Shown piece by piece: positions 24,972 through 32,742 of a stretch of 64,000 nt of DNA (its first letter is position 1; each line of letters starts with the position of its first letter). The DNA is taken from contig JAZRDR010000003.1 of assembly GCA_045660445.1 (NCBI GenBank), positions 1 through 64,000 on the forward strand. The letters run 5' to 3'. The translations under genes and the position numbers were made by a program. The notes below the pieces were generated by a model that was not told where the DNA came from, searched no databases, and saw only the letters and a program-made list of their open reading frames with translations. Origin of the DNA: Faeciplasma sp045660445. GTDB taxonomy: Bacteria > Bacillota > Clostridia > Oscillospirales > Ruminococcaceae.

Positions 24972-26153
24972 ATGAACAAATTTATTAAACGCTTAGCGAT
25001 AGTCCTGGGAACGCTGTCGCTGGCATTGATGATTTTCGTTGGATATTGCGGCGAGGCTTTGCCCGACCACTATTACGTTTCGGGCCAGGATACGACCAAC
25101 ATATCCTGCGGTTTAAATATAGAGGCATCACCTGCAAACACAACATTGGCCACAATAGATACAAAAACCGAGACTGTCACCCTTAAGCTCTATGGACTTA
25201 TACCCATAAAAAACGCAAATGTAACGGTCGCGGATGCTCCCGTACTGATTCCCGGAGGCACACCTGTGGGGATAAAGCTTTTGACAGACGGCATTATGGT
25301 TGTTTCGACCACACCTGTTCAGGACGGGCTGGATCCTGCAAAGGAAGCGGGAATTATTGCGGGAGACAACATTAAATATGCAAACGGTGAAAAGATAACA
25401 AGCTCGCAGCAATTTGCAAATATAATAATGGATTCACACGGAGAAGACGTTAAAATAACCTATATAAGAAGCGGCAAAACTTATAAAACAACACTTAAGC
25501 CGATCTTTTCGCAGAGCGAAGGGACTTATAAAGCAGGACTTTTGATTAGAGACAGCTCGGCGGGAATTGGAACGCTTACCTTCATCGACCCTGAAACGGG
25601 ATGCTTTGGGGCTTTGGGACACCCTATATCCGACTTTGACACGGCAAAAGCCATGCCTCTTGGCTCGGGCGAGATTGTTGATGCCACGATAACCGGCTTT
25701 GAAAAAGGTTATGCCGGCGCACCGGGAGAGCTTTTGGGCAGGTTTGTTTCAAGCCTTGCGGCAGGTGAAATATCCAAAAACTGTGACTGCGGAATTTTCG
25801 GAACGCTTAACTATACTCAGGGCACAGCCCAGGCTATACCGATCGCATTCAAGTCAGAGGTTGAAAAGGGAAAAGCATATATCTATACAACAGTAAGCGG
25901 AAGCAGGCCGAAATGCTATGAGATCGAAATTGAGAAGGTATCATTAAGCCAAACCTTAAAGACAAAAAACATGGTCATAAAAGTGACAGATCCCGAGCTT
26001 TTGGCTCAAACAGGCGGAATTTTGCAGGGAATGAGCGGCTCGCCGATCATTCAAGATGGTAAGTTAGTAGGAGCTGTGACGCACGTTTTTGTAAACGACC
26101 CGACGAGAGGATATGGCATTTTTATCGAGAATATGCTGTCTGAAGCATCGTAA
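24972..26153 (+). CDS. spoIVB: SpoIVB serine peptidase (sporulation signalling)
   Basis: A 393-residue S55-family protease. In sporulation it is secreted by the forespore and triggers cleavage of pro-sigma-K in the mother cell. One membrane segment (residues about 7-26) is followed by a PDZ domain (about 110-175, with A-G-I-I-A-G-D) and the peptidase domain with catalytic His in A-L-G-H-P-I (near 218) and Ser in G-M-S-G-S-P near residue 356. ACGGAGGAAG precedes the ATG at 24972. The last 40 codons recur as extra copies at 26608 and, decayed, at 27641. Confidence 0.95.
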   Translation: MNKFIKRLAIVLGTLSLALMIFVGYCGEALPDHYYVSGQDTTNISCGLNIEASPANTTLATIDTKTETVTLKLYGLIPIKNANVTVADAPVLIPGGTPVGIKLLTDGIMVVSTTPVQDGLDPAKEAGIIAGDNIKYANGEKITSSQQFANIIMDSHGEDVKITYIRSGKTYKTTLKPIFSQSEGTYKAGLLIRDSSAGIGTLTFIDPETGCFGALGHPISDFDTAKAMPLGSGEIVDATITGFEKGYAGAPGELLGRFVSSLAAGEISKNCDCGIFGTLNYTQGTAQAIPIAFKSEVEKGKAYIYTTVSGSRPKCYEIEIEKVSLSQTLKTKNMVIKVTDPELLAQTGGILQGMSGSPIIQDGKLVGAVTHVFVNDPTRGYGIFIENMLSEAS

Positions 26154-26158
26154 ATGTA

Positions 26159-26186
26159 GGGGGCGGTCATTGACCGCCCCCTTTTT
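26159..26186 (+). terminator. Intrinsic terminator of spoIVB
   Basis: GGGGGCGGTCA / TGACCGCCCCC stem followed by TTTTTC. Confidence 0.9.
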
Positions 26187-26187
26187 C

Positions 26188-26216
26188 TTGCAAATATATT
26201 TGCTTTATGATATAAT
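26188..26216 (+). promoter_or_regulatory. Sigma-A-type promoter for the 106-residue gene
   Basis: TTGCAA at 26188-26193, 17 bases, TATAAT at 26211-26216, giving the inserted gene its own transcript. Confidence 0.75.
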
Positions 26217-26250
26217 AAAAACAAAAACACCATAGAAAGGAAAAATACAA

Positions 26251-26571
26251 ATGGCAAGCTACAAGGATATGTTAGACAGTGCATTTTCTTCCTATTATGC
26301 CCGTTTTCGGGAACTCAGAGCGTTGGATAAAGAAAATGCCGTGACTTTGGAAGAACTGTTCCCCGAGGGTCAGTCCGTGGTCGATCGGGATAGAATGCAC
26401 AAGATGCTCAGCATGGAGATCGTAAAAAGAGTTGGTATGAACCGCTATTGGCTGGACGAAAAGAGAGCCGCAGACGGAAACGGTGTTCTGAAGCAAAGAA
26501 TCATTATGATTGTAATCGCTGTCATTCTTGGTGTTGCTATTGGAATCTTAAAAAGACAAGGAATTATTTAA
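26251..26571 (+). CDS. Small tail-anchored protein of unknown function
   Basis: A 106-residue protein: a charged helical cytoplasmic part (residues 1-80, with repeated Arg/Glu/Asp), then one hydrophobic segment near residues 84-100 and a short basic end, so it is probably tail-anchored in the membrane. I recognise no family. GAAAGG lies ahead of the ATG. It sits between the spoIVB terminator and a second copy of the spoIVB tail and has its own promoter, so it behaves as cargo of an insertion. Confidence 0.65.
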   Translation: MASYKDMLDSAFSSYYARFRELRALDKENAVTLEELFPEGQSVVDRDRMHKMLSMEIVKRVGMNRYWLDEKRAADGNGVLKQRIIMIVIAVILGVAIGILKRQGII

Positions 26572-26607
26572 TCTTCGATAATTGTTGCCCCTAATGACAA
26601 TCACTCG

Positions 26608-26729
26608 TGAGCGGCTCGCCGATCATTCAAGATGGTAAGTTAGTAGGGGCTGTGACGCACGTTTTCGTAAACGACCCGACGAGAGGGTATGGCATTTTTA
26701 TTGAAAATATGTTAGAAGCGTCAGAATGA
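26608..26729 (+). pseudogene. Duplicate of the spoIVB 3' end (copy 2)
   Basis: From 26608 the sequence matches spoIVB from about 26032 on. Over the first 104 bases I count five differences, all at third codon positions and all synonymous; only the last few codons differ. The frame ends in its own TGA (26727-26729). It has no start and encodes only the part following the catalytic G-M-S-G-S-P motif. The pattern implies a tail from a functional, slightly diverged spoIVB allele rather than a decaying local duplication. Confidence 0.92.
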
Positions 26730-26735
26730 AATTTA

Positions 26736-26765
26736 TGACAGGGGCAATTTGCCCCTGTCATTTTT
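26736..26765. terminator. Bidirectional intrinsic terminator
   Basis: TGACAGGGGCAA / TTGCCCCTGTCA stem followed by TTTTTA, directly after the second spoIVB tail and before the convergent membrane gene. Confidence 0.88.
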
Positions 26766-26788
26766 ATGCACAATATGACTCTTACTTT

Positions 26789-27547
26789 TTATTTGAGAGC
26801 TTTTTTCGCTTTTCTGTCTTTTATATACCAAGGGAGATAAGCCAGCGCAAACATAACGGTTATTGCTGCTACCATAATAACTATTCGCAAAGCATAATTA
26901 GGCGGCAGAATATCCAGAATTGAGGGAGCACTCTCAGGACGGGCCATGTATAGATAATTCGCTCCCGGAATCATGGAATTTACCCACGCGGCGAAAATCG
27001 CCAAACACAGCAGCGCACAGTAGGAACGGATAAAAGAGCGAATATTCGGTCGCATGCAATGAACAAAAATCATATAGAACAGAGCCACATAACCCAATGT
27101 GTGTTCTAACCAAAATTGATAATAGCGGAATCTTGTAGGCCCGCAATAAGTCAACGGGGTCGGAGTGATCAATGCAAATATAGAAGCACACAGCAACCAG
27201 AAATATGCAATATCAAACAGTCGCTGACTTTTTCCAATCATCATGAATGAGCAGAAGATGACAGACCATGCGCACACACCGATCGGAAGATGCTCAGACG
27301 GACCGTTAGAAAGCCAAGGAGATGCCGCCAATCTCCAATAGTATGACATATCACAAATGATGAGAGCAAAGCCAAGTATGTAACGGAAATTTTTCTCATA
27401 AGGTGATGTTCTTAACGCTTCTCTATAACGATAGAGCAAAAACAAAGCCAAAACAAGAAGCAGGATCGGAATTATATGAGCAAGAGTGAATAAAGAAAAT
27501 TCCGGCTCACTGCCTTGCCCGAAAAAATGTATCAATAAGTTTTTCAT
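26789..27547 (-). CDS. TIGR02206/YwaF-type integral membrane protein
   Basis: A 252-residue protein with about seven membrane segments. It matches the TIGR02206 (YwaF, TMEM164-like) family: F-x-x-x-H near the front, W-R-L near residue 72, L-P-I-G-V-C at about 87-92, a Y-x-x-x-W-L-E-H-T segment and the final N-Y-L-Y-M-A-R-P and L-P-W-Y-I. No biochemical role is established for bacterial members. The gene is AT-richer than its neighbours and lies, on the opposite strand, between copies 2 and 3 of the spoIVB tail, so it is a candidate second cargo gene. Confidence 0.85.
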   Translation of the reverse strand: MKNLLIHFFGQGSEPEFSLFTLAHIIPILLLVLALFLLYRYREALRTSPYEKNFRYILGFALIICDMSYYWRLAASPWLSNGPSEHLPIGVCAWSVIFCSFMMIGKSQRLFDIAYFWLLCASIFALITPTPLTYCGPTRFRYYQFWLEHTLGYVALFYMIFVHCMRPNIRSFIRSYCALLCLAIFAAWVNSMIPGANYLYMARPESAPSILDILPPNYALRIVIMVAAITVMFALAYLPWYIKDRKAKKALK

Positions 27548-27574
27548 AATAAGCGCATCCTTCTTTTTTTCTTA

Positions 27575-27603
27575 AGTATAGCATATATAAGTCGAAAAAG
27601 CAA
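27575..27603 (-). promoter_or_regulatory. Sigma-A-type promoter for the TIGR02206 gene
   Basis: On the minus strand TTGCTT (27603-27598), 17 bases, TATACT (27580-27575). Confidence 0.7.
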
Positions 27604-27640
27604 AAAATATGTATAAAAAACTGAAAAAATACTTATTATC

Positions 27641-27756
27641 GGAAGCGACACGATCAAAAGCGGCAGGCTTGCGGGCTTTGTGACATACATTTTTGCGGCG
27701 ACCCGACAAAAGGATATGAAATTTCTGTTGATAATATGACAGATGAGATGGGCTGA
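27641..27756 (+). pseudogene. Decayed third copy of the spoIVB 3' end
   Basis: Reading on the plus strand gives G-S-D-T-I-K-S-G-R-L-A-G-F-V-T-Y-I-F, then after a one-base deletion D-P-T-K-G-Y-E-I-S-V-D-N-M and a TGA. This parallels the spoIVB ending (S-G-S-P-I-I, G-K-L-V-G-A-V-T-H-V-F, D-P-T-R-G-Y-G-I-F-I-E-N-M). It is far more diverged than copy 2 and therefore older. From 27757 to 27930 I see no gene. Confidence 0.8.
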
Positions 27757-27931
27757 AAAGAGTGACAAGAGCATACGCCATTTTATTATGATAAATATGC
27801 AATAACATTAATTTAGGTACATCACGGGTTATACATATATTAAAACAGGGAGTTTGCTTTTAGAATTCAGGCTTGAATAGCTGCCGGTTTTCTCTTCAAG
27901 CAAAATTGCTTTTTAAAAAGCTTTATTTAGC

Positions 27932-27965
27932 AAAAAAACTCCCGTCCATATGGGCGGGAGAATTT
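27932..27965 (-). terminator. Intrinsic terminator of the EF-G-like gene
   Basis: On the minus strand CTCCCGCC / GGACGGGAG-type stem followed by seven T, directly after the stop. Confidence 0.82.
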
Positions 27966-27972
27966 TCATATA

Positions 27973-30042
27973 TTAGTCATCGTCAACCTTAAACTTGGTG
28001 ATAACGTCATCAACAAGCATTGCAGGAAGCTGATCATAGCGAAGCTTTTCAAGGGTGAATTCGCCTCTGCCTCTGGTCATCTGACGAACGAGCATTGCAA
28101 AGTCATGAACTTCACTTTCGGGAACTTCTGCTTCGATGGTGGTATAGCCCTTCTTGTTAGCGGGAGCCATGCCCAAAACACGTCCTCTTCTCTTGTTGAG
28201 TTCGCCCATCATGTCGCCGGTATTAGCATCCGGAACGGTTACACAAAGCATATCAATGGGTTCGAGAAGAACAGGGTTAGCCTGCTTCATACCTTCCTTG
28301 AAGGCGATGGAAGCTGCGAGCTTGAAGGACATTTCGCTAGAGTCAACGGGGTGGTAAGAACCGTCAACCAAAGTAGCCTTTAAGCCAACAACAGGGAATC
28401 CTGCCAAAACGCCCTTCTTCATGCATTCCTGCAAGCCCTTTTCAACTGCAGGGAAGAAGTTACGGGGAACAGCGCCGCCGAATACATTTTCAGCGAATAC
28501 GAGATCGTCGCTGTCACAAGGCTCGAACTCGATCCAAACGTCACCGAACTGGCCGTGGCCGCCCGACTGTTTCTTGTGTCTGCCCTGAACCTTAACCTTC
28601 TTGCGGATGGTTTCCTTATAGGATACCTTGGGAACAGATGTGATAACCTCAACGCCGAAGCCGCTCTTAAGCTTTGCAAGAGTGGATTCGATGTGCTGTT
28701 CGCCGGAGCCGGAAAGGATCTGTTCGAAGGTGGTTTCATCCTGCTTATAGGAGATGGAGAGGTCTTCTTCAAGAAGTCTCTGCATAGCGGTGGAGATCTT
28801 GGATTCGTCGCCCTGGCTCTTTGCCTTTACTGCCAACGAATAGCAAGGTCTGGGGAATGTAAGCTTAGCGTAAGAGATAACGCGGGATGCATCGCAAACA
28901 GTGTCGTTGGTGTTAACGTTCATCTTTGTAGCAACAACGATATCGCCAGCAACTGCGAAGGAAACTTCGCTCTGCTTCTTGCCAACGAGGTTTAAGAGCT
29001 TGCCAACCTTTTCAGAGTTACCTGTGGTTGCGTTAACAATTTCCTTACCGCTTTCAAGCTTGCCGCTGATGACCTTGATGAAGGACATCTTGCCAACGAA
29101 CGGGTCAGCAACGGTCTTGAATACGAATGCGGACAAAGGAGCATTTGCATCATATTCAACCTTAACTTCATTTCCGTCAGCATCAATTGCCTTAACAGCG
29201 CCGGTTTCCTGTGCGGTGGGAACAAGCTTGGAGATAAGATCCAAAAGAATGTCTGCTGCTTCAAGGTTAGTGGAAGAAATGGGAACAACAGGAGTGATCA
29301 AGCCGTTTGCAAGACCGTTCTTAACGCCGTCTGCAAGTTCTTCAAGGGTGAACTTTTCACCATCAAGGAATTTCATCATCAAATCTTCGTCGGTTTCAGC
29401 AACTGCTTCTGCCATTGCTTCCAAAAGACCGTCGATACGATATGTAGCATCAGGTTCGCCTGCGTCGATTCTTTCGCCCTTTGCACCGTATTTATAATTC
29501 TTTTCGTGCAAGAGGTCATAATAAGAAATGATCTTGTTGTCCTTGATAAGCGGAACTACCAAGGGGCAAACGGTGGAACCGAACTCGGTCTTAAGGTCTG
29601 TCAAAACATTCGAGAAGTTTGCGTTTTCGTCGTCGATCTTGGTTACAACGAACATATGGGGCTTCTTGTGTTCTGCTGCACAGTCATAAGCCTTCTTGGT
29701 GCCAACGTGGATACCGGACTTAGCGGAAACAGTGATAAGAACACAGTCAGAGCCGTATACGCCTTCGATCATACCGGAAGCATAGTCGAACAAGCCGGGG
29801 GTATCAAGGATGTTTACCTTATAACCGTCTCTTTCATAGCAGGAAAGCGAGGTGTAGATAGAACATTTCTTAGAAACTTCAATAGGAGTATAGTCAGAAA
29901 CGGTATTTCCGTCCAAAGTTTTGCCCAAACGATCTGTAACACCTGCTTTATAAAGCAGTGCTTCGCAAAGAGAAGTCTTACCTGATGCGGAGTGTCCTGC
30001 AATAGTTATGTTTTTGATGTGTGCGCTGTCATAGTTTTTCAA
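27973..30042 (-). CDS. Elongation factor G-like GTPase (EF-G paralogue)
   Basis: A 689-residue translational GTPase with the five-domain EF-G plan. G1 is G-H-S-A-S-G-K-T-S (residues 16-24), G3 has D-T-P-G at about 81-84 and G4 reads T-K-I-D instead of N-K-x-D. Domain IV begins at about residue 475 with K-K-Q-S-G-G-H-G-Q-F-G. Sequence deviations place it with the EF-G-like (FusA2) group rather than the main EF-G, which is normally next to rpsL/rpsG. The start is TTG at 30042 with GGAGAG eight bases upstream. A perfect 11-bp inverted repeat lies in its leader. Confidence 0.88.
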   Translation of the reverse strand: MKNYDSAHIKNITIAGHSASGKTSLCEALLYKAGVTDRLGKTLDGNTVSDYTPIEVSKKCSIYTSLSCYERDGYKVNILDTPGLFDYASGMIEGVYGSDCVLITVSAKSGIHVGTKKAYDCAAEHKKPHMFVVTKIDDENANFSNVLTDLKTEFGSTVCPLVVPLIKDNKIISYYDLLHEKNYKYGAKGERIDAGEPDATYRIDGLLEAMAEAVAETDEDLMMKFLDGEKFTLEELADGVKNGLANGLITPVVPISSTNLEAADILLDLISKLVPTAQETGAVKAIDADGNEVKVEYDANAPLSAFVFKTVADPFVGKMSFIKVISGKLESGKEIVNATTGNSEKVGKLLNLVGKKQSEVSFAVAGDIVVATKMNVNTNDTVCDASRVISYAKLTFPRPCYSLAVKAKSQGDESKISTAMQRLLEEDLSISYKQDETTFEQILSGSGEQHIESTLAKLKSGFGVEVITSVPKVSYKETIRKKVKVQGRHKKQSGGHGQFGDVWIEFEPCDSDDLVFAENVFGGAVPRNFFPAVEKGLQECMKKGVLAGFPVVGLKATLVDGSYHPVDSSEMSFKLAASIAFKEGMKQANPVLLEPIDMLCVTVPDANTGDMMGELNKRRGRVLGMAPANKKGYTTIEAEVPESEVHDFAMLVRQMTRGRGEFTLEKLRYDQLPAMLVDDVITKFKVDDD

Positions 30043-30075
30043 GTTAATCTCTCCAATCGGGTTACTTTTGCTCGC

Positions 30076-30105
30076 GATATTTATTGACTTTGAACAATAA
30101 ATATC
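30076..30105 (-). promoter_or_regulatory. 11-bp inverted repeat in the EF-G-like leader
   Basis: GATATTTATTG (30076-30086) and CAATAAATATC (30095-30105) pair perfectly around eight bases, between the promoter and the TTG start. It may be a leader hairpin or an operator. Confidence 0.6.
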
Positions 30106-30119
30106 AACGTTACCATTAG

Positions 30120-30148
30120 ATTATATAACATTTCGTCACAAATAGCAA
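30120..30148 (-). promoter_or_regulatory. Sigma-A-type promoter for the EF-G-like gene
   Basis: On the minus strand TTGCTA (30148-30143), 17 bases, TATAAT (30125-30120). Confidence 0.72.
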
Positions 30149-30227
30149 TCCAAAAAATATCGTGCAATATTGTGCATAATGCATAAAAACCTTAGCTTTT
30201 TCTTTTATAATCTTGCAAAAAGGACGA

Positions 30228-30266
30228 TAAAAGCGGACAAAAGCCCCTGCTTTTGCCCGCCATCAC
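30228..30266 (-). terminator. Intrinsic terminator of ypeB
   Basis: On the minus strand GCGGGCAAAAGC / GCTTTTGTCCGC stem followed by TTTTATC, right after the ypeB stop. Confidence 0.82.
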
Positions 30267-30269
30267 ATT

Positions 30270-31601
30270 TTAAACTGTTAATGTTCCCGAATCGGTTATC
30301 AAGAGAATCAAAATATCCTCTTCTACACCCGTTTCTGCGTTAATATAAACCAAAATGGTTTCGTCGTCATCGGTGCCGCACTTAAACTCCCAGCAAAGCT
30401 TTTCTTTGGTGGCATCTGTGGGGATAAGTGCAAGTCGGCTGTCTGTCACCTTTAAAAACGGTGAAAGCTTTCCCTGTGCCTCGATTTGAGAAATAGCAGG
30501 CTCGGGGATATCTCTGTCATAGTGATTGACGATGAATCCTCTTGCATCAAAGCCCAATATCTCTCCGTTATCAAGGGCGACCGACACCTTTATAAGATCG
30601 GTATAGCAGATCGTTTTGCCGTCCTTATAAGCAAAGTTAACGCACAAAACGTTGTTGTATTCTTCGTAATAGGTCGATTCCATACCCTCAATTCCAAGGC
30701 TGTCTAAATACAAGCGTGCAAGGCGCACGGCTTCTTCATCCTCGATCTCGTCATCTCTAACGTTTCGTGACTTTATCATATAGTTTAAATATCCGCCCTG
30801 CTTTGTAACCGCGGCATAGCCGTTCTCTGTCCAAAAGCAATATGAGGGCATTTTACCGTCCTCGCCCGAATCGCTTGATTGAACCTGCCAAGTTTCAACT
30901 CCCAAAAGCCTTGCCGCCTTTTCGGTTGCCTCCTCTAAGGAAATTTCCTTGGCACCCTCGGTCATTTTGGGCGTTTTTTCTAAGATATGGTCGGAATAAG
31001 GGCCGTCATAAATAAGCTTAGGCATCTCATCAAAGCCGCTTTCAAGATCGGTAAGATCCTGAAGAATCAAAAGCTCGTCCAGATCCTCGAACATTTCATA
31101 AAGGTTCTCATCTGAAGAAAGCATTTTGTTTTTTATCTGCCACAAATGTGTGCTGAACTGATCGGCAATGTCGCTTAAAGCGTTAAGATTGTCGGTATCG
31201 GAAATTTCGTGTGCCTCTCCCCTTGCCGCCTTTTCGCTTAACGAATAGGCATAGTTGCCTATCTGCGAAAGGAATTTGTTTGTATCCTCTAAATCAAATG
31301 ACGAAACGGGCAACTTTAAAAGAGCCTCTTTTGCAGAGTTTGACTGAGTTATAAGCTCGTTTGCCAAGCGAGCGGTATATGCAGGGTCGTTAGAATATTT
31401 GCCCTTTGTGAGTGTTGACGATATTTTGTCAGCGCTCGAGGCAAGCTCCTCTACCGCCTCGCGATAGCCAGACTCGATTACATAGTTCGCCGCCTTAAGC
31501 TTTTGCATATAAACAATATTCGCTGCAGCCAAAACCAAAACTATTGCAACAGCAAAGGATATAGCTCTTACAACTCCACGGCGTGTGATCTCTGAAAGCA
31601 T
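30270..31601 (-). CDS. ypeB: Germination protein YpeB
   Basis: A 443-residue protein with an N-terminal membrane segment (about 12-30), a long helical domain and three C-terminal PepSY-type domains, the layout of YpeB, including the A-L-S-D-I-A segment and repeated E-A-x-x-x-A-x-x-L motifs. YpeB sits in the spore and is needed to hold and control the cortex-lytic enzyme SleB. I use the ATG at 31601, since GGAGGATC lies just upstream. The usual partner sleB is not adjacent; the neighbour upstream is the divergent aldolase gene. Confidence 0.88.
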   Translation of the reverse strand: MLSEITRRGVVRAISFAVAIVLVLAAANIVYMQKLKAANYVIESGYREAVEELASSADKISSTLTKGKYSNDPAYTARLANELITQSNSAKEALLKLPVSSFDLEDTNKFLSQIGNYAYSLSEKAARGEAHEISDTDNLNALSDIADQFSTHLWQIKNKMLSSDENLYEMFEDLDELLILQDLTDLESGFDEMPKLIYDGPYSDHILEKTPKMTEGAKEISLEEATEKAARLLGVETWQVQSSDSGEDGKMPSYCFWTENGYAAVTKQGGYLNYMIKSRNVRDDEIEDEEAVRLARLYLDSLGIEGMESTYYEEYNNVLCVNFAYKDGKTICYTDLIKVSVALDNGEILGFDARGFIVNHYDRDIPEPAISQIEAQGKLSPFLKVTDSRLALIPTDATKEKLCWEFKCGTDDDETILVYINAETGVEEDILILLITDSGTLTV

Positions 31602-31716
31602 AGAATGATCCTCCAATTACAGTTTTATTTAGTATTTGATGCAAGTGTGGGATTACTCATATATAAAATGTACCAAAAAAGCTTAAGATTTTTTTACATT
31701 TTCGTAGTAATAATAT

Positions 31717-31745
31717 TTGATTTTTTCTGCAAAAGGTGCTATTAT
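31717..31745 (+). promoter_or_regulatory. Sigma-A-type promoter for fba
   Basis: TTGATT at 31717-31722, 17 bases, TATTAT at 31740-31745. Confidence 0.72.
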
Positions 31746-31796
31746 GGCTATGTAAGCTATTTTGGCGACGAAATTATATAATTGGAGGACATTATA

Positions 31797-32660
31797 ATGC
31801 TCGTATCAGCAAAGGAAATGCTCAATAAGGCACGCAAAGAACACTATGCAGTAGGTCAGTTCAACATCAACAACCTTGAATGGACCAAGTGCATCCTTCA
31901 GACCGCTCAGGAGCTTCAGGCTCCCGTTATCCTCGGCGTATCCGAGGGTGCAGGCAAATATATGTGCGGCTACACCACCATCGTTGGAATGGTTGAAGGC
32001 ATGATCAAGGAACTTGGAATCACCGTTCCCGTTGCTCTTCACCTTGACCACGGCACCTTCGAAGGCGCAAAGGCTTGCATCAACGCAGGCTTCAGCTCCA
32101 TCATGTTCGACGGTAGCCACTATCCTATCGAAGAAAACATCAAGCTCACCACAGCTTTGGTTAACACCTGCGACGTTTTGGGAATCTCCCTTGAAGCAGA
32201 AGTCGGCGCTATCGGCGGCGAAGAAGACGGCGTTGTTGGTACAGGCGAATGTGCAGATCCCGCTGAATGCAAGATGATCGCTGATCTTGGCGTTACCATG
32301 CTCGCTGCAGGTATCGGCAACATCCACGGCAAATATCCCGAAAACTGGGCAGGTCTTTCCTTCGACACCTTGGAAGCAATCAACAAGGAAGTTGGCGAAA
32401 TGCCCCTCGTACTCCACGGCGGAACAGGTATCCCTGAAGATATGATCAAGAAGGCAATCTCTTTGGGCGTTGCTAAGATCAACGTTAACACCGAGTGCCA
32501 GCTTTCCTTCGCTGCTGCTACAAGAAAATACATCGAAGAAGGCAAGGATCTCGTTGGCAAGGGCTTCGACCCCAGAAAGGTTCTCGCTCCCGGCTGTGAA
32601 GCTATCAAGGCTACAGTTAAGGAAAAGATGGAGATCTTCGGCTGCATCGGCAAGGCTTAA
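31797..32660 (+). CDS. fba: Class II fructose-1,6-bisphosphate aldolase
   Basis: A 287-residue zinc aldolase that splits fructose-1,6-bisphosphate into the two triose phosphates of glycolysis. H-L-D-H-G-T-F near residue 81 holds a zinc histidine and the catalytic aspartate; E-A-E-V-G (about 133) and N-I-H-G-K-Y (about 178) give further zinc ligands; L-H-G-G-T-G-I-P near residue 207 and N-V-N-T-E near 230 bind substrate phosphate. GGAGG precedes the ATG at 31797. Codon choice is strongly biased to C-ending codons, as expected for a highly expressed gene. Confidence 0.96.
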   Translation: MLVSAKEMLNKARKEHYAVGQFNINNLEWTKCILQTAQELQAPVILGVSEGAGKYMCGYTTIVGMVEGMIKELGITVPVALHLDHGTFEGAKACINAGFSSIMFDGSHYPIEENIKLTTALVNTCDVLGISLEAEVGAIGGEEDGVVGTGECADPAECKMIADLGVTMLAAGIGNIHGKYPENWAGLSFDTLEAINKEVGEMPLVLHGGTGIPEDMIKKAISLGVAKINVNTECQLSFAAATRKYIEEGKDLVGKGFDPRKVLAPGCEAIKATVKEKMEIFGCIGKA

Positions 32661-32669
32661 TAGAAACGC

Positions 32670-32695
32670 AAAAAGCTCCCATAAGGGAGCTTTTT
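32670..32695 (+). terminator. Intrinsic terminator of fba
   Basis: AAAAAGCTCCC / GGGAGCTTTTT stem with four-base loop. Confidence 0.88.
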
Positions 32696-32706
32696 ATGCC
32701 TTAAAC

Positions 32707-32739
32707 AAAAAGCACCCTTTTACAAGGGTGCTCTTTTTA
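32707..32739 (-). terminator. Intrinsic terminator of the GH-A glycosidase gene
   Basis: AGCACCCTTGT / ACAAGGGTGCT-type stem followed by TTTTTG on the minus strand, adjoining the glycosidase stop. Confidence 0.8.
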
Positions 32740-32742
32740 TTA

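Noticed and set aside
28105..29985. Several 60-200 codon plus-strand frames opposite the EF-G-like gene
   Set aside because: Shadows caused by strong codon bias of the real gene; none has a start signal or recognisable domain.
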